A stretch of DNA of 64,000 nucleotides from Streptomyces sp. B93 (GCF_018070565.1 NZ_JAGPXL010000011.1:62001-126000), one strand, 5' to 3'. Shown: positions 53,171 to 63,852, counted from the stretch's first letter. The notes: generated by a model not told the origin, from the letters alone. Numbers and translations are program-made.

Positions 53171-53998
53171 TTGATCTGTCCGGCAGTTCTGTCCCGCGCC
53201 GCCGCCGTGCGCGTGCTGCGGGTCGCGCTGCTGGTGGGTGGGTTGTTCGTGCTCGGGGTGCTCTGGGGAGAGCAGGCGCAGGCGGCGGAGGGGACGCCGG
53301 TGGTCGCCCCGAAGGCCGCGGAGGCGGTGGGGGCGGCGGAGGTCGTGAAGGCCGCCGAGAGCGTGGTGTCCGGTGCCGGGAGCGCGGCTCCTGAGGTGGG
53401 GCCGCGGTCGGTGACCGTTGTGTCCCCGGATGCGGTGTCCGGGCTCTCCGAGCTGCCGGAGGAGCCCGCGGTGCCGGAGCTGCCCGAGTTGTCGGAGCTG
53501 CCGGAGGAACCGGTGCGGATCCTGCCGGCGGCCGAGTCCGAGTCCGAGTCCGGACCCGGCTCCGGTTCCCGTTCCGGTTCCGAGGCCGCGTCGGGGGCGA
53601 AGGACGGGGGCAGTTCGTCGGCGGCCGACGCGGGGGCGGGTAGCGCCCGGCCCGTCTCGGCCGTGACCGGGCAGTTCCACGGGCCGCACACCCGCCCCGT
53701 CGGGCCGGAAGCGGTCGTCGGAGCCGTCGGCGTCCCCCGGGGCGTCGAGGCGTCGCACGGGCGGATGGCCGACGGCGCCGCTCCCGCACCGCCGCACCGC
53801 CACGCGCCCGCCGGTGAGGGCGACGGCGCGCTGGGCAACCGGTCGGCGGCGGACAGCGGATCTTCGCGACACGGGGACGCGTACGCCGTCACCGTGGAGC
53901 GGCGGGCGCCGGTGCGGTTGCCGCCGGGTGCCGCCGCGGTTGTCGTGGCGGACGGGACGCGCGAGCGGTATCGGGACATTCCCCTCTTCCCCGGCTAG
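53171..53998 (+). CDS. Secreted low-complexity protein
   Basis: A TTG start at 53171 after CGGAGGAAG gives 275 residues. It starts with a membrane or signal segment (VLRVALLVGGLFVLGVLWGEQAQA) and continues as Ala/Glu/Pro/Ser-rich sequence with repeated ELPEL/ELPEE units and SES/SGS runs. The last 50 residues (YAVTVERRAPVRLPPGAAAV) could form a small domain. No sorting signal or known domain is present. The function is unknown. Base composition matches the neighbours. It lies 115 bp after the VWA gene and may be separately transcribed. Confidence 0.65.
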   Translation: MICPAVLSRAAAVRVLRVALLVGGLFVLGVLWGEQAQAAEGTPVVAPKAAEAVGAAEVVKAAESVVSGAGSAAPEVGPRSVTVVSPDAVSGLSELPEEPAVPELPELSELPEEPVRILPAAESESESGPGSGSRSGSEAASGAKDGGSSSAADAGAGSARPVSAVTGQFHGPHTRPVGPEAVVGAVGVPRGVEASHGRMADGAAPAPPHRHAPAGEGDGALGNRSAADSGSSRHGDAYAVTVERRAPVRLPPGAAAVVVADGTRERYRDIPLFPG

Positions 53999-54124
53999 GG
54001 CAGGCCTCACCCCGCCATGACCTGCCGCGCGGGGGCGGGCCAGGTCTGCCCGCCGGTCCGGACGGCCCCTCAGGGCTCCGGGCACCGGAATGTCCCCAGA
54101 ATCCCGTAAGGATCTGACGTACCC

Positions 54125-54919
54125 ATGAACAAGAACATCCGCCGTTCCATCGTGCTCGCGGCCGGAGTGACCGGCGCGTGGGCGCTCGGCACCAGCATCG
54201 CGAGCGCCGACGAGCTGCCCGCCTCGACGCTCTCCACGCCGGACGCGACGACCGAGACGGTCGCTGGCACCACGGAGACGGTCGCCGGTACCGCCGAGAC
54301 GGTCGCCGACACCACCGACGCCGCCGAGACGGTCGCCGACACCACCGACACGGTCGCCGACGCCCTCCCCGCCTGGGGCACCGTCGACGTCACCCACACC
54401 GACGGGGGAGCCGAGGTCGCCGTCCAGGCCGACGCCGACGACGTGGCCGTCCCGGACGCGCAGCCGCAGGTGCGGGCGCAGGCCGCGGACACCGTCGACT
54501 ACCTGTTCGGGCCGCTCTCCGCCTTCGCGCCCGAGCTGGAGGAGAGGCAGGAGAGGATCGTCGACGAGGCCGCCGACGCCGTGCTGCCGCCCGTCGCGCA
54601 CACCGCGGTGCGGGGCGCGGCCCCGGTCGCCGAGCAGGCCGTGGCGGACGCCGGGGCGCTCGGCCACGGTGCCACCGCCGGGGTGCGCCCGCTGGCGGAC
54701 GGCCTCGCCGGGCACGCCGGGGCCTTCGGTGAGGGTGCCGCCGGGCAGGTGGGCTCGTACGCGCACCAGGTCGCGGAGAGTGGCGGTGCGCTGACCGGGC
54801 ATGCGGTCAGTGGTGCCGACGGCGTCGTGCGGGACGCCACGCCCGGCTACGCGCAGGACGTGCTCGGACTGTACGGCTCGTACGGCAACCACAACCTGCA
54901 CCACACGTACGGCTCCTGA
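54125..54919 (+). CDS. Secreted Ala-rich protein with ETVA repeats
   Basis: The 264-residue product has a signal peptide (MNKNIRRSIVLAAGVTG to SIASAD), an N-terminal repeat region (TTETVAGTTETVAGTAETVA, then TDAAETVADTTDTVADA; 21-bp DNA units around 54249-54362), an acidic segment, and a helical Ala/Gly-rich half. It ends in His, Tyr and Gly (YGSYGNHNLHHTYGS). No catalytic residues or anchor are seen. It may be a small surface-associated protein. ATG 54125 is preceded by AAGGATCTG. Confidence 0.75.
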   Translation: MNKNIRRSIVLAAGVTGAWALGTSIASADELPASTLSTPDATTETVAGTTETVAGTAETVADTTDAAETVADTTDTVADALPAWGTVDVTHTDGGAEVAVQADADDVAVPDAQPQVRAQAADTVDYLFGPLSAFAPELEERQERIVDEAADAVLPPVAHTAVRGAAPVAEQAVADAGALGHGATAGVRPLADGLAGHAGAFGEGAAGQVGSYAHQVAESGGALTGHAVSGADGVVRDATPGYAQDVLGLYGSYGNHNLHHTYGS

Positions 54920-54964
54920 TCCACAGGCGCTGTATCCCGGCGTCTGAGCCATAGGCGCTGTTCA

Positions 54965-55002
54965 GGGGCCTCACCGGGCCAGCCCCAGCCCGGTGAGGCC
55001 CC
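54965..55002. terminator. Strong terminator after the secreted ETVA-repeat protein
   Basis: Fifteen-base perfect arms (ggggcctcaccgggc / gcccggtgaggcccc) flank an eight-base loop. Confidence 0.75.
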
Positions 55003-55039
55003 GCACTTCCGGCACGGGGTGCCGGAGAGGATGGCATCA

Positions 55040-55055
55040 TGTGACAGGTATCACC
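55040..55055. promoter_or_regulatory. CRP-like dyad upstream of sucCD
   Basis: TGTGA-N6-TCACC differs by one base from the classical Crp consensus and lies about 185 bp before sucC and 45 bp before a possible -10 (TAACCT, 55100-55105). A CTCAC-GT-GTGAG palindrome (55057-55068) follows directly. Streptomyces Crp prefers a related but not identical motif. Confidence 0.4.
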
Positions 55056-55238
55056 GCTCACGTGTGAGATGCGATTTAGAGAGCTTCGCCGAGCGGGGAT
55101 AACCTGCGAGACGGACATGCCGCGCCCTCGGACACCGTGTGCGCTTCCCTTGTGACACAGCGGACGTCGTCACGTTGCCCTTCGCGGCACGCCCACGCAT
55201 CCAACGAACCGCGAGATCACTGATAGGGACGGAAGCGC

Positions 55239-56420
55239 GTGGACCTGTTCGAGTACCAGGCGAGGGACCTCTTCGCCAAGCACGATGTACCGGTGCTGGC
55301 CGGTGAAGTCATCGACACGCCTGAGGCGGCGCGCGAGATCACCGAGCGTCTGGGCGGCAAGTCCGTCGTCAAGGCGCAGGTGAAGGTCGGTGGTCGCGGC
55401 AAGGCCGGTGGCGTGAAGCTGGCCGCCAGCGCGGACGAGGCCGTCGCCCGTGCGACGGACATCCTCGGCATGGACATCAAGGGCCACACGGTCCACAAGG
55501 TCATGATCGCCGAGACGGCTCCGGAGATCGTCGAGGAGTACTACGTCTCCTTCCTCCTCGACCGTGCCAACCGGACCTTCCTCTCCATCGCCTCCGTCGA
55601 GGGCGGCGTGGAGATCGAGGAGGTGGCGGCCACCCGTCCGGAGGCCGTCGCCAAGACGCCGATCGACCCGATCGACGGTGTGGACGAGGCCAAGGCCCGC
55701 GAGATCGTCGAGGCCGCCAAGTTCCCGGCCGAGGTCGCGGACAAGGTCGTCAACGTCCTCGTCCGGCTCTGGGACACCTTCATCAAGGAGGACGCCCTCC
55801 TGGTCGAGGTGAACCCGCTGGCCAAGGTCGCGAACGGGGACGTCATCGCCCTCGACGGCAAGGTGTCGCTGGACGACAACGCCGAGTTCCGCCACCCGGA
55901 CTTCGAGGAACTCCACGACAAGGCCGCGGCCAACCCGCTCGAGGCCGCCGCCAAGGAGAAGAACCTCAACTACGTCAAGCTCGACGGCGAGGTCGGCATC
56001 ATCGGCAACGGCGCGGGTCTGGTCATGTCGACCCTGGACGTCGTCGCCTACGCCGGTGAGCAGCACGGCAACGTCAAGCCCGCCAACTTCCTGGACATCG
56101 GCGGTGGCGCCTCCGCCCAGGTGATGGCGAACGGCCTGGAGATCATCCTCGGCGACCCGGACGTCAAGTCCGTCTTCGTCAACGTCTTCGGTGGCATCAC
56201 CGCCTGTGACGAGGTCGCCAACGGCATCGTCCAGGCCCTGAAGCTGCTGGAGGAGCGCGGCGAGGAGGTCACCAAGCCGCTGGTCGTCCGCCTCGACGGC
56301 AACAACGCCGAGCTGGGCCGTCAGATCCTCACCGACGCCAACCACCCGCTGGTCCAGCGCGTCGACACCATGGACGGCGCGGCCGACAAGGCCGCCGAGC
56401 TGGCCCACGCCGCCAAGTAA
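55239..56420 (+). CDS. sucC: Succinyl-CoA synthetase, beta subunit
   Basis: The 393-residue ATP-grasp protein binds nucleotide and succinate in the TCA cycle step succinyl-CoA to succinate. The start reads [19 protein letters not shown], with [18 protein letters not shown] for the grasp domain. The C-terminal domain has [23 protein letters not shown] and [19 protein letters not shown] (each shown in part). Length is normal. The GTG start follows AGGGACGGAAG. The alpha subunit follows after 28 bp. Confidence 0.97.
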   Translation: MDLFEYQARDLFAKHDVPVLAGEVIDTPEAAREITERLGGKSVVKAQVKVGGRGKAGGVKLAASADEAVARATDILGMDIKGHTVHKVMIAETAPEIVEEYYVSFLLDRANRTFLSIASVEGGVEIEEVAATRPEAVAKTPIDPIDGVDEAKAREIVEAAKFPAEVADKVVNVLVRLWDTFIKEDALLVEVNPLAKVANGDVIALDGKVSLDDNAEFRHPDFEELHDKAAANPLEAAAKEKNLNYVKLDGEVGIIGNGAGLVMSTLDVVAYAGEQHGNVKPANFLDIGGGASAQVMANGLEIILGDPDVKSVFVNVFGGITACDEVANGIVQALKLLEERGEEVTKPLVVRLDGNNAELGRQILTDANHPLVQRVDTMDGAADKAAELAHAAK

Positions 56421-56448
56421 GCACTCAGGACGAGGACACCAACACACC

Positions 56449-57333
56449 ATGGCTATCTGGCTCAACAAGGACAGCAAGGTCATCGTCCAGGGCATGACCG
56501 GCGCCACGGGCATGAAGCACACCAAGCTCATGCTCGGGGACGGCACCAACGTCGTGGGCGGCGTGAACCCGCGCAAGGCGGGTCAGACCGTGGACTTCGA
56601 CGGCACCGAGGTACCCGTTTTCGGGACGGTCGCCGAGGCCATCGAGAAGACCGGCGCCAACGTCTCCGTCATCTTCGTGCCGGAGAAGTTCACCAAGGAC
56701 GCCGTCGTCGAGGCGATCGACGCCGAGATCCCCCTCGCGGTCGTGATCACCGAGGGCATCGCCGTGCACGACACGGCCGCCTTCTGGGCGTACGCGGGCA
56801 AGAAGGGCAACAAGACCCGGATCATCGGTCCGAACTGCCCCGGCATCATCACGCCCGGTCAGTCCAACGTCGGCATCATCCCCGGTGACATCACCAAGCC
56901 GGGGCGCATCGGGCTCGTCTCGAAGTCCGGCACGCTGACGTACCAGATGATGTACGAGCTGCGCGACATCGGCTTCTCGACCGCCGTCGGCATCGGTGGT
57001 GACCCGATCATCGGTACGACGCACATCGACGCGCTCGCCGCGTTCGAGGCGGACCCCGACACCGACCTGATCGTGATGATCGGTGAGATCGGTGGTGACG
57101 CGGAGGAGCGTGCCGCCGACTTCATCGCGAAGAACGTGACGAAGCCGGTCGTCGGGTACGTGGCGGGCTTCACGGCGCCCGAGGGCAAGACGATGGGGCA
57201 CGCGGGGGCGATCGTCTCCGGGTCGTCCGGGACCGCCCAGGCGAAGAAGGAAGCGCTGGAGGCGGCGGGGGTCAAGGTCGGTAAGACTCCTACCGAGACG
57301 GCGAAGCTGGCGCGGGAGATTCTGAGCGCCTGA
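56449..57333 (+). CDS. sucD: Succinyl-CoA synthetase, alpha subunit
   Basis: This 294-residue subunit binds CoA through an N-terminal Rossmann fold ([15 protein letters not shown]) and contains phosphohistidine His251 ([13 protein letters not shown]). It forms the complete enzyme with SucC, with which it is co-transcribed. Length and order are normal for the family. Confidence 0.97.
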   Translation: MAIWLNKDSKVIVQGMTGATGMKHTKLMLGDGTNVVGGVNPRKAGQTVDFDGTEVPVFGTVAEAIEKTGANVSVIFVPEKFTKDAVVEAIDAEIPLAVVITEGIAVHDTAAFWAYAGKKGNKTRIIGPNCPGIITPGQSNVGIIPGDITKPGRIGLVSKSGTLTYQMMYELRDIGFSTAVGIGGDPIIGTTHIDALAAFEADPDTDLIVMIGEIGGDAEERAADFIAKNVTKPVVGYVAGFTAPEGKTMGHAGAIVSGSSGTAQAKKEALEAAGVKVGKTPTETAKLAREILSA

Positions 57334-57352
57334 GCCTTCTGATCGACCGTTT

Positions 57353-57385
57353 GTGGGCCCGTACCCGGCGAGGGTGCGGGCCCAC
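57353..57385 (+). terminator. Terminator of the sucCD operon
   Basis: Arms gtgggcccg and cgggcccac with a loop containing taccc/gggtg complementarity follow the sucD stop by 20 bp. Confidence 0.7.
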
Positions 57386-57427
57386 CGGCGTTCTCGCTCG
57401 CCGCGCTGGCGGGTAGCCGCTGCGCCC

Positions 57428-57473
57428 ACCCTCCCCCAAGCTCTCGGCTTCGCTCGAGCAGGGGGGACCCCCA
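57428..57473. repeat. Dispersed streptomycete GC-rich intergenic hairpin repeat
   Basis: CTCCCCCAAGCTCTCGGCTT and the following CGCTCGAGCAGGGGGG form a hairpin sequence that I recognise as recurring many times in Streptomyces intergenic regions. Here it lies between the converging sucCD operon and the XRE/sigma-like gene and may also act as a terminator. Confidence 0.7.
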
Positions 57474-57501
57474 TCGCCCCAGCGGCACGACTGCCCGCAG
57501 C

Positions 57502-58695
57502 TCAGTCGGCTTCCGGTACCAGTCTCTCCGGGCCGCTCGACGATTCCTCGCGGAGTTTCTTGCGAAGCTTCAGCGCCTCCTCCGACAGGGGGCCGGGGGC
57601 CGTGCGTGGGGGGACTCCGCGGACCGTTTCCCCCGGGGGTACCGGGGGCTCGTACTGGGTGGGGGCCGTGCGGAGGGAGAGGGTCGTGGCGCTGATGAGG
57701 GTGACCGTGAAGGCGATGGCGGCTCGGGTCCAGAAGCGGGCGCGGCGTTCGCTGAGGCTGCGGACGGTGGGGGGTTTGGCCGCGCGGAGGCGTTCGCGGG
57801 AGGCGAGTTCGGCGAGGCGGCGGTGGAGGGTGGGCGGGTCGCCGAGGTCCGGGAGCTGGGCGGCCACGGCATCGCGGGCGTGCAGCAGCCGGTTCGCCGT
57901 GGCCCTGGTGCTCGCCTCGGTCTCCGCCGCGGTCTCCGGGAGGCCGAGGCCCACACCGTCGTAGAGGAGGAGGGTGCGGCGGTGGGCCGGGGGGAGGTCG
58001 AGGAGGACGTTCAGCAGGGCCCGGTGGGAGGGGTCCGCCGGTGGGGGTTCGGGGTGGCGGTGGCGGGGGCGGAAACGGTGCCAGGGGGAGAGGGCGTAGT
58101 CGTACGCCGCCGCGCGCACCCAGCCCGCCGGGTCCCGGTCGACGGCCACCTCGGGCCAGCGGTCCCAGGCCTGCTGGAAGGCCCGCTCGACCGACTCCCG
58201 GGCCAGTTCCCGCCGCCCGGTGAGCAGATAGGTCTGGCGTACGAGGGCGGGGGCGCAGAACGCGTACAGGGCGTCGAAGGCCTGGGCGGGGGTCAGGGGC
58301 GTCTCGGCGGCCCGCGGGATCGGGGGAGGGGCGTCCGCCGGGGACGGGGTGAGGGACGGTTCGGCGGGTGGCGGTGGTTCGGACGCGAGTGTGGGCGTGG
58401 TGTCGGTCGGGGGGCGGGACTTCTCCAGGCTCACCCGCACCGGAGTTTCCGCCGCCGGTTCCTGATCGCGTGTCGCCCGGCGGCGGGATGCCATGGCGTC
58501 CAGTTCGGCCAGTTGTTTCGCGTACGCCTCCCGTTTCCTGCCGTGGGGTGTCGTGCGGCCGGTCTCCCAGGTTCGTACCGTCGCACGGCTGACGCCCACC
58601 CGCGTGGCGAGCTGAGCCTGCGTCAACCCCGCGGCCTCGCGCAGGCGTCGGCGTTCCTTGGGGGGTGGGAGCGGGGTGGCAGGGCTCTGCGTCAC
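57502..58695 (-). CDS. Regulator fusing an XRE helix-turn-helix, a sigma-factor-like domain and a membrane anchor
   Basis: From GTG 58695 (AAGGGG eight bases upstream) the product has 397 residues. Residues about 14-66 are an XRE-type HTH (AAGLTQAQLATRVGVSRATV). A Pro-rich linker leads to an ECF sigma-like region 2 (LTPAQAFDALYAFCAPALVR to SVERAFQQAWDRWP) and a degenerate region 4 (LDLPPAHRRTLLLYDGVGL to STRATANRLLHARDA). A single span (about 322-340) and a short Pro-rich tail follow. Sigma-like regions in this setting may be used for RNA polymerase or for DNA contact; which one is unknown. The combination is uncommon. Confidence 0.8.
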   Translation of the reverse strand: MTQSPATPLPPPKERRRLREAAGLTQAQLATRVGVSRATVRTWETGRTTPHGRKREAYAKQLAELDAMASRRRATRDQEPAAETPVRVSLEKSRPPTDTTPTLASEPPPPAEPSLTPSPADAPPPIPRAAETPLTPAQAFDALYAFCAPALVRQTYLLTGRRELARESVERAFQQAWDRWPEVAVDRDPAGWVRAAAYDYALSPWHRFRPRHRHPEPPPADPSHRALLNVLLDLPPAHRRTLLLYDGVGLGLPETAAETEASTRATANRLLHARDAVAAQLPDLGDPPTLHRRLAELASRERLRAAKPPTVRSLSERRARFWTRAAIAFTVTLISATTLSLRTAPTQYEPPVPPGETVRGVPPRTAPGPLSEEALKLRKKLREESSSGPERLVPEAD

Positions 58696-58791
58696 CGGGC
58701 GCCCCTTCGTGCGAAAAAGAACATAAACACATATTGAGTGACACGTCGGGGGTTCGCTTGTTACGACGGAAAAGCGCGTGTCGTTGGCAGC

Positions 58792-60534
58792 ATGGCGGGC
58801 GTGATCCCCATGACCGGCCACCGTCCGCCCTTCCCCCTCCTGTCGCCCCGGCCCTCCCTGCTGGTCCGGCTGCGCCGGAGGTCCCCGGGACTGGGTGCCG
58901 CCCTGCTGGGCGGCGCGGTCGCCGCCGGGCTGGGGCTCGGGGTGTTCGCGGTGCTGGTGACGGTGCTGTGGATCAGCTCGCCGTATCCCGACAGCGGACC
59001 CGGTGCCGCGCTGCACGTCGCCGCCGCGCTCTGGCTGCTGGCCCACGGCGCCGAGCTGATCCGCGCCGACACCCTCTCCGGGGTTCCCGCGCCGGTCGGT
59101 GTGACACCCCTGTTGCTGATGCTGCTGCCGGTGTGGCTGGTGCACCGCGCGGCCCGGGACCTGGTGGAGGGCGACGACGACGGCGGCTGCGGCGGCGGGC
59201 GCGCGCCCGTGTCGGGGCGTACGGCATGGTCGGGCGTCGTCCTCGGCTACCTCACCGTCGGCGGCGCCGCCCTGCTGTACGCGGCGGGCGGTGATCTGCG
59301 GCCCTCGTGGCGGTGGACCGTCGCGCTGGTGCCGTTGCTCGCGGTCGGGGCGGCGGCGTCGGGGGTGTGGGCGGCGTACGGCCGGCCCCGGGAGCCCGTC
59401 GGCGGGGCGCTGGTGCTGATGCCCCGCCGGGTGCGGCGGCTGCTCCCCGGGGCGGAGGCCTGGGAGCGGACCGGGGCGGCGGTACGGGCGGCGGGCGCCG
59501 GGATCGCGGCGTACGTCGGTGGTGGGGCGCTGTTGGTCGCGGTGTCGCTGGTGTGGCACGGCGGTGCGACGCGGGCGGCGTTCGTGCAGCTCACCGAGGG
59601 GTTCTCGGGCCGGTGCGCGGTGCTGCTGCTCTGTCTGGCGCTGGTGCCGAACGCGGCGGTGTGGGGTGCCGCCTACGCCCTCGGCCCCGGCTTCAGTCTC
59701 GGCGTCGGACGGGTGGCCGGACCGCTGGCCGCCGACCCCGCCCCGCTGCTGCCGCCGTTCCCGCTGCTGGCGGCGGTGCCGGGAGAGGGGGCGGGGACGC
59801 CGTTGCACTGGGCCGTGGCGGTGGTGCCGGTGGTGGGCGCGGTGACGGTGGGCTGGTTCGTGGCGGGTGCCGCGGCGCCGCGCGGCGGTGGCCGTACGGC
59901 GGCCTGGTCGGCGGGCCGGACGGTGACCGTGGGCGGGCTGGCGGCGGTGCTGTGCGGGGCGGGCCTCGCGGCGCTGGCCGCGCTGGCGGGCGGTCCGCTG
60001 GGGGTGGCGGCGCTGTCCCGGTTCGGGCCGGTGTGGTGGCAGGCCGGGGGCGCGGCACTGGCGTGGACCGGGGTGGTCGGGCTGCTGGTGGCGGTGACGG
60101 TACGGGGCTGGCGGTGCCGGGAGCGACGTGAACCGCGCGAACCGCGTGAACCGCGTGAACCGCGTGAACCGCGTCAACATCGCCAGCCGCAGGAACCGCG
60201 TCCGTCCAGTGGACGGCGTGAAGGGCGTACCCGCTGGTGGCTGCTCCCGCACGCCGCCGCCTGGCTGGGCTTCGCCCGCCCGGGGAAGCCCAACCCCCAG
60301 GAACCCACCCCGGCGGCCACGGCCACGGTCACCGAGCAGCAGCCCGCGACCCCGACGCCGCAACAGTCACAGGCGGAACAGACACAGACGGAACAGACAC
60401 AGAAACAGGCGCAGACACCGGCCATCCCACCCCCGTCGACCGGCCCCTACGACCTGCTTCCGCTCACCGAGCCGACGACGCCCGAGCCCTCGGACACCCC
60501 GAAGGCCCCGGAGGCCGGCCAAAGCTCTCCGTGA
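58792..60534 (+). CDS. Polytopic membrane protein, DUF6350/PerM-like cell division protein
   Basis: From ATG 58792 the product has 580 residues. About ten membrane helices are visible ([67 protein letters not shown] and others). The cytoplasmic C-terminal tail is disordered: four REP repeats (DNA 9-bp units about 60129-60176) and Gln/Thr-rich stretches ([18 protein letters not shown]). Position before purN and purH matches M. tuberculosis perM (Rv0955), linked to cell division under stress. Assignment rests on topology and synteny; ATG 58810 is an alternative start. Confidence 0.78.
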   Translation: MAGVIPMTGHRPPFPLLSPRPSLLVRLRRRSPGLGAALLGGAVAAGLGLGVFAVLVTVLWISSPYPDSGPGAALHVAAALWLLAHGAELIRADTLSGVPAPVGVTPLLLMLLPVWLVHRAARDLVEGDDDGGCGGGRAPVSGRTAWSGVVLGYLTVGGAALLYAAGGDLRPSWRWTVALVPLLAVGAAASGVWAAYGRPREPVGGALVLMPRRVRRLLPGAEAWERTGAAVRAAGAGIAAYVGGGALLVAVSLVWHGGATRAAFVQLTEGFSGRCAVLLLCLALVPNAAVWGAAYALGPGFSLGVGRVAGPLAADPAPLLPPFPLLAAVPGEGAGTPLHWAVAVVPVVGAVTVGWFVAGAAAPRGGGRTAAWSAGRTVTVGGLAAVLCGAGLAALAALAGGPLGVAALSRFGPVWWQAGGAALAWTGVVGLLVAVTVRGWRCRERREPREPREPREPREPRQHRQPQEPRPSSGRREGRTRWWLLPHAAAWLGFARPGKPNPQEPTPAATATVTEQQPATPTPQQSQAEQTQTEQTQKQAQTPAIPPPSTGPYDLLPLTEPTTPEPSDTPKAPEAGQSSP

Positions 60535-60547
60535 CGCCGCCCCTCAC

Positions 60548-61369
60548 TCACCCGTCCTCGCCCAGAACCCCCCGCAACTCCTCCGGCAGCAGATCGCCGC
60601 ACGCCTGCCGCGCCTCGCTCGTCAGCGCGTCGCTGCGGCACGTGTAGTAGTCGCGGTAGACGAACTGCGCGGTGAAGGACGCCGCGACGAAGGCCAGGGC
60701 GAGGGACGCGGTCACCAGACCGCTGATCGCCGCGGTCCTCTGGGGGCGGGCCGGGCCGTCGCTCGCGGGGGCGTCGGGGTCGGCGTTGCGGGGCTTGGCG
60801 CGCAGGGCGCTGATGCCCCAGTACAGGGCGAGCGAGCCGAGCAGCAGGGCCGCGTACGGCCAGCTGAAGAGGGCGAAGAAGAAGGCCCACATGCCGCTCA
60901 GCAGCGCGTACCGGGCGCGGCGCTGGGCGGGGTCGGTGGGGTCCCAGCGCATGCCGCCGGAGCCGGAGCCGGAGGAGTTGCCGCCGGAGCCCTCGGGGGA
61001 GCTGCCGGGCCGTTCACCGAAGCCGCCCTGGGAGCGGCCGGGCTGGCGGTCGCTCCACCGGCTGCCCCACGGGGAGCGCCCGCCCCCGCCGCCGCCTCCG
61101 TCGTCCCCGCCGGAGCCGTTGCCGGAGCCGTCGCCGGGGTCGGAGGAGCCGTCGCCGGACGGGCGGCGCGGCTGCCACGGCCGGTCCGGCGTGCCCTCGG
61201 GCGGCGGCGCGAAGGGATTGTCGTCCTGACCAGCCCCGCGCTGCTGGTCGCCCGCGGACGCGTCGGGCGGTGAGGCGGGGCGTTCCCGCAGCGCCACCAC
61301 GCCGCTGCGCTTTTCTCCCAGCACCGACTGCGGCGGGAGCGTGAGGAGTCGCAGGCTGCGGTCCGGCAT
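60548..61369 (-). CDS. Disordered-N-terminus membrane protein with two helices
   Basis: From ATG 61369 the product has 273 residues. The first 150 are Gly/Ser/Pro/Asp-rich and disordered ([19 protein letters not shown], partly). The rest contains helices [22 protein letters not shown] (shown in part) and [20 protein letters not shown], followed by an extracytoplasmic tail with two Cys residues ([18 protein letters not shown]). M. tuberculosis has a similar Pro-rich membrane protein, Rv0954, beside perM; the relationship is inferred from position. The stop lies 13 bp from the end of the convergent PerM-like gene. Confidence 0.75.
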   Translation of the reverse strand: MPDRSLRLLTLPPQSVLGEKRSGVVALRERPASPPDASAGDQQRGAGQDDNPFAPPPEGTPDRPWQPRRPSGDGSSDPGDGSGNGSGGDDGGGGGGGRSPWGSRWSDRQPGRSQGGFGERPGSSPEGSGGNSSGSGSGGMRWDPTDPAQRRARYALLSGMWAFFFALFSWPYAALLLGSLALYWGISALRAKPRNADPDAPASDGPARPQRTAAISGLVTASLALAFVAASFTAQFVYRDYYTCRSDALTSEARQACGDLLPEELRGVLGEDG

Positions 61370-61552
61370 CAAGTGAGCGTCTTCCCCTAGATGGTTACGG
61401 CTGACTGGCACTACTGGCTGGCTCGGGCGTCACTACGAGAACGCGCCATCTCCCGGCCACGTTCCCGAACCCGCACCCGAACCCGCACCTCCCAGACGCT
61501 ACCTTCCGGCCACGCCCCCGTCCCGTGGGGGCCGTCCGGTGTGCCGGTATCG

Positions 61553-61580
61553 TTGCTGACGGTCGACCGCTTCGTACACT
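61553..61580 (+). promoter_or_regulatory. Promoter candidate for purN-purH
   Basis: TTGCTG and TACACT are separated by 16 bp, 69 bp before the purN start. The -10 fits TAnnnT; the -35 is partial. Confidence 0.45.
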
Positions 61581-61648
61581 TCCCCGTATCGAGGGGCGCG
61601 AAGCATTCGTACGACCATACAAACGCTCTCCCGAGAAAGGGCCCCACC

Positions 61649-62287
61649 GTGGCCGCCAAGCCCGTGGCCGGCAGCGCCAGGCGCCTCGTCGTGCTGGTCT
61701 CCGGATCCGGCACCAACCTCCAGGCGCTGCTCGACGCCATCGCCGCCACCGGTCCCGAGGCCTACGGCGCCGAGATCGTGGCCGTGGGCGCCGACCGCGA
61801 CGGCATCGAGGGGCTCGCGCGGGCCGAGCGCGCCGGGCTGCCGACGTTCGTGTGCCGGGTCAAGGACTTCGCCACCCGGGAGGAGTGGGACGCCGCCCTC
61901 GCCGAGGCGGTCGCGGCGCACGAGCCGGACCTCGTGGTCTCCGCGGGGTTCATGAAGATCGTCGGCAAGGAGTTCCTGGCCCGGTTCGGCGGTCGGTTCG
62001 TCAACACCCACCCCGCCCTGCTGCCCAGTTTTCCCGGCGCCCACGGCGTCCGTGACGCGCTCGCGTACGGCGCCCGGGTCACCGGCTGCACCGTCCACTT
62101 CGTCGACGACGGCGTCGACACCGGACCGATCATCGCCCAGGGCGTGGTGGAGATCCGGGACGAGGACGACGAGAGCGCGCTGCACGAGCGCATCAAGGAA
62201 GTCGAGCGAAGGCTGCTCGTCGATGTCGTGGGGCGGCTCGCCCGCAACGGCTATCGCATTGAGGGACGAAAGGTAGTTATCCAGTGA
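61649..62287 (+). CDS. purN: Phosphoribosylglycinamide formyltransferase 1
   Basis: GTG 61649 follows GAGAAAGGG and gives 212 residues, the usual length. The enzyme transfers a formyl group from 10-formyl-THF to GAR in purine synthesis. The phosphate loop is [16 protein letters not shown] and catalytic residues are Asn119, His121 ([12 protein letters not shown]) and Asp157 (VDTGPIIAQ). Its stop overlaps the purH start by GTGA. Confidence 0.96.
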   Translation: MAAKPVAGSARRLVVLVSGSGTNLQALLDAIAATGPEAYGAEIVAVGADRDGIEGLARAERAGLPTFVCRVKDFATREEWDAALAEAVAAHEPDLVVSAGFMKIVGKEFLARFGGRFVNTHPALLPSFPGAHGVRDALAYGARVTGCTVHFVDDGVDTGPIIAQGVVEIRDEDDESALHERIKEVERRLLVDVVGRLARNGYRIEGRKVVIQ

Positions 62288-63852
62288 CCGCCACCGCCGA
62301 CAGCAACAAGCGGGCCATCCGACGGGCGCTCGTCAGCGTCTACGACAAGACGGGCCTCGAGGACCTCGCGCGCGGCCTGCACGAGGCGGGGGTGGCGCTG
62401 GTGTCCACCGGGTCCACCGCCGCCCGGATCGCCGCCGCCGGTGTCCCCGTCACCAAGGTCGAGGAGCTGACCGGCTTCCCGGAGTGCCTGGACGGCCGGG
62501 TCAAGACCCTGCACCCCCGGGTGCACGCGGGCATCCTCGCCGACCTGCGGCTGCCCGAGCACCGGCGGCAGCTGGAGGAGCTGGAGGTCGAGCCGTTCGA
62601 CCTGGTCGTCGTCAACCTCTACCCGTTCCGGGAGACCGTCGCCTCGGGTGCCACGCCCGACGAGTGCGTCGAGCAGATCGACATCGGCGGCCCCTCGATG
62701 GTCCGGGCCGCCGCCAAGAACCACCCCTCGGTCGCCGTGGTCACCAGCCCCGACCGGTACGCCGACGTCCTCGCCGCCGTGCGCGACGGCGGGTTCGACC
62801 TCGCCACCCGCAAGCGGCTCGCCGCCGAGGCGTTCCAGCACACGGCGGCGTACGACGTCGCGGTGGCGAGCTGGTTCGCCGGCGAGTACGCGCCGGTCGA
62901 CGACTCCTCCTTCCCCGACTTCCTGGGCGCCACCTGGGAGCGGAGCAGCACCCTGCGCTACGGCGAGAACCCGCACCAGCCCGCCGCCCTCTACGTCGAC
63001 GGCACCGGCGGCCTGGCGCAGGCCGAGCAACTGCACGGCAAGGAGATGTCGTACAACAACTACACGGACACGGACGCCGCCCGCCGTGCCGCGTACGACC
63101 ACGACGAGCCCTGCGTCGCGATCATCAAGCACGCCAACCCGTGCGGCATCGCCGTCGGCGCGGACGTCGCCGAGGCGCACCGCAAGGCGCACGCCTGCGA
63201 CCCGCTCTCCGCGTTCGGCGGTGTGATCGCGGTCAACCGGCCGGTCAGCAAGGAGATGGCCGAGCAGGTCGCGGAGATCTTCACCGAGGTCATCGTCGCG
63301 CCCGACTACGAGGACGGCGCCCTCGACGCCCTCACCAAGAAGAAGAACATCCGCGTCCTGCGCTGCCCCGAGGGCCCCGGCAACCCGGTCGAGGTCAAGC
63401 CCGTCGACGGCGGCGCCCTCCTCCAGGTCACCGACCGGCTCCAGGCCGACGGCGACGACCCGGCCAACTGGACCCTCGCCACCGGCGAGGCGCTCGGCGC
63501 CGAGGAGCTGCGGGAGCTGGCCTTCGCCTGGAAGGCCTGCCGCGCGGTCAAGTCCAACGCCATCCTGCTCGCCAAGGACGGCGCCTCCGTCGGCGTCGGC
63601 ATGGGCCAGGTCAACCGCGTCGACTCCGCGAAGCTGGCCGTAGAGCGGGCGGGCGCCGAGCGCGCGCGGGGCGCCTACGCGGCCTCCGACGCGTTCTTCC
63701 CCTTCCCGGACGGCCTGGAGATCCTCACCGAGGCCGGGGTCAGGGCGGTCGTCCAGCCGGGCGGCTCGGTCCGTGACGAGCTGGTCGTGGAGGCCGCGAA
63801 GAAGGCGGGCGTGACCATGTACTTCACGGGCACGCGGCACTTCTTCCACTGA
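62284..63852 (+). CDS. purH: Bifunctional AICAR transformylase/IMP cyclohydrolase
   Basis: This 522-residue enzyme performs the last two steps to IMP. The N-terminal MGS-like cyclohydrolase has [15 protein letters not shown] and [13 protein letters not shown]. The transformylase domain has [35 protein letters not shown] and the C-terminal signature [18 protein letters not shown] and [10 protein letters not shown]. It ends in FTGTRHFFH as expected. GTG start within the purN stop codon implies translational coupling. Confidence 0.97.
   Translation: MTATADSNKRAIRRALVSVYDKTGLEDLARGLHEAGVALVSTGSTAARIAAAGVPVTKVEELTGFPECLDGRVKTLHPRVHAGILADLRLPEHRRQLEELEVEPFDLVVVNLYPFRETVASGATPDECVEQIDIGGPSMVRAAAKNHPSVAVVTSPDRYADVLAAVRDGGFDLATRKRLAAEAFQHTAAYDVAVASWFAGEYAPVDDSSFPDFLGATWERSSTLRYGENPHQPAALYVDGTGGLAQAEQLHGKEMSYNNYTDTDAARRAAYDHDEPCVAIIKHANPCGIAVGADVAEAHRKAHACDPLSAFGGVIAVNRPVSKEMAEQVAEIFTEVIVAPDYEDGALDALTKKKNIRVLRCPEGPGNPVEVKPVDGGALLQVTDRLQADGDDPANWTLATGEALGAEELRELAFAWKACRAVKSNAILLAKDGASVGVGMGQVNRVDSAKLAVERAGAERARGAYAASDAFFPFPDGLEILTEAGVRAVVQPGGSVRDELVVEAAKKAGVTMYFTGTRHFFH

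Noticed and set aside
57502..60363. A 953-residue reading of the XRE/sigma-like gene
   Set aside because: The upstream part is antisense to the PerM-like gene; the protein-like sequence begins at GTG 58695.
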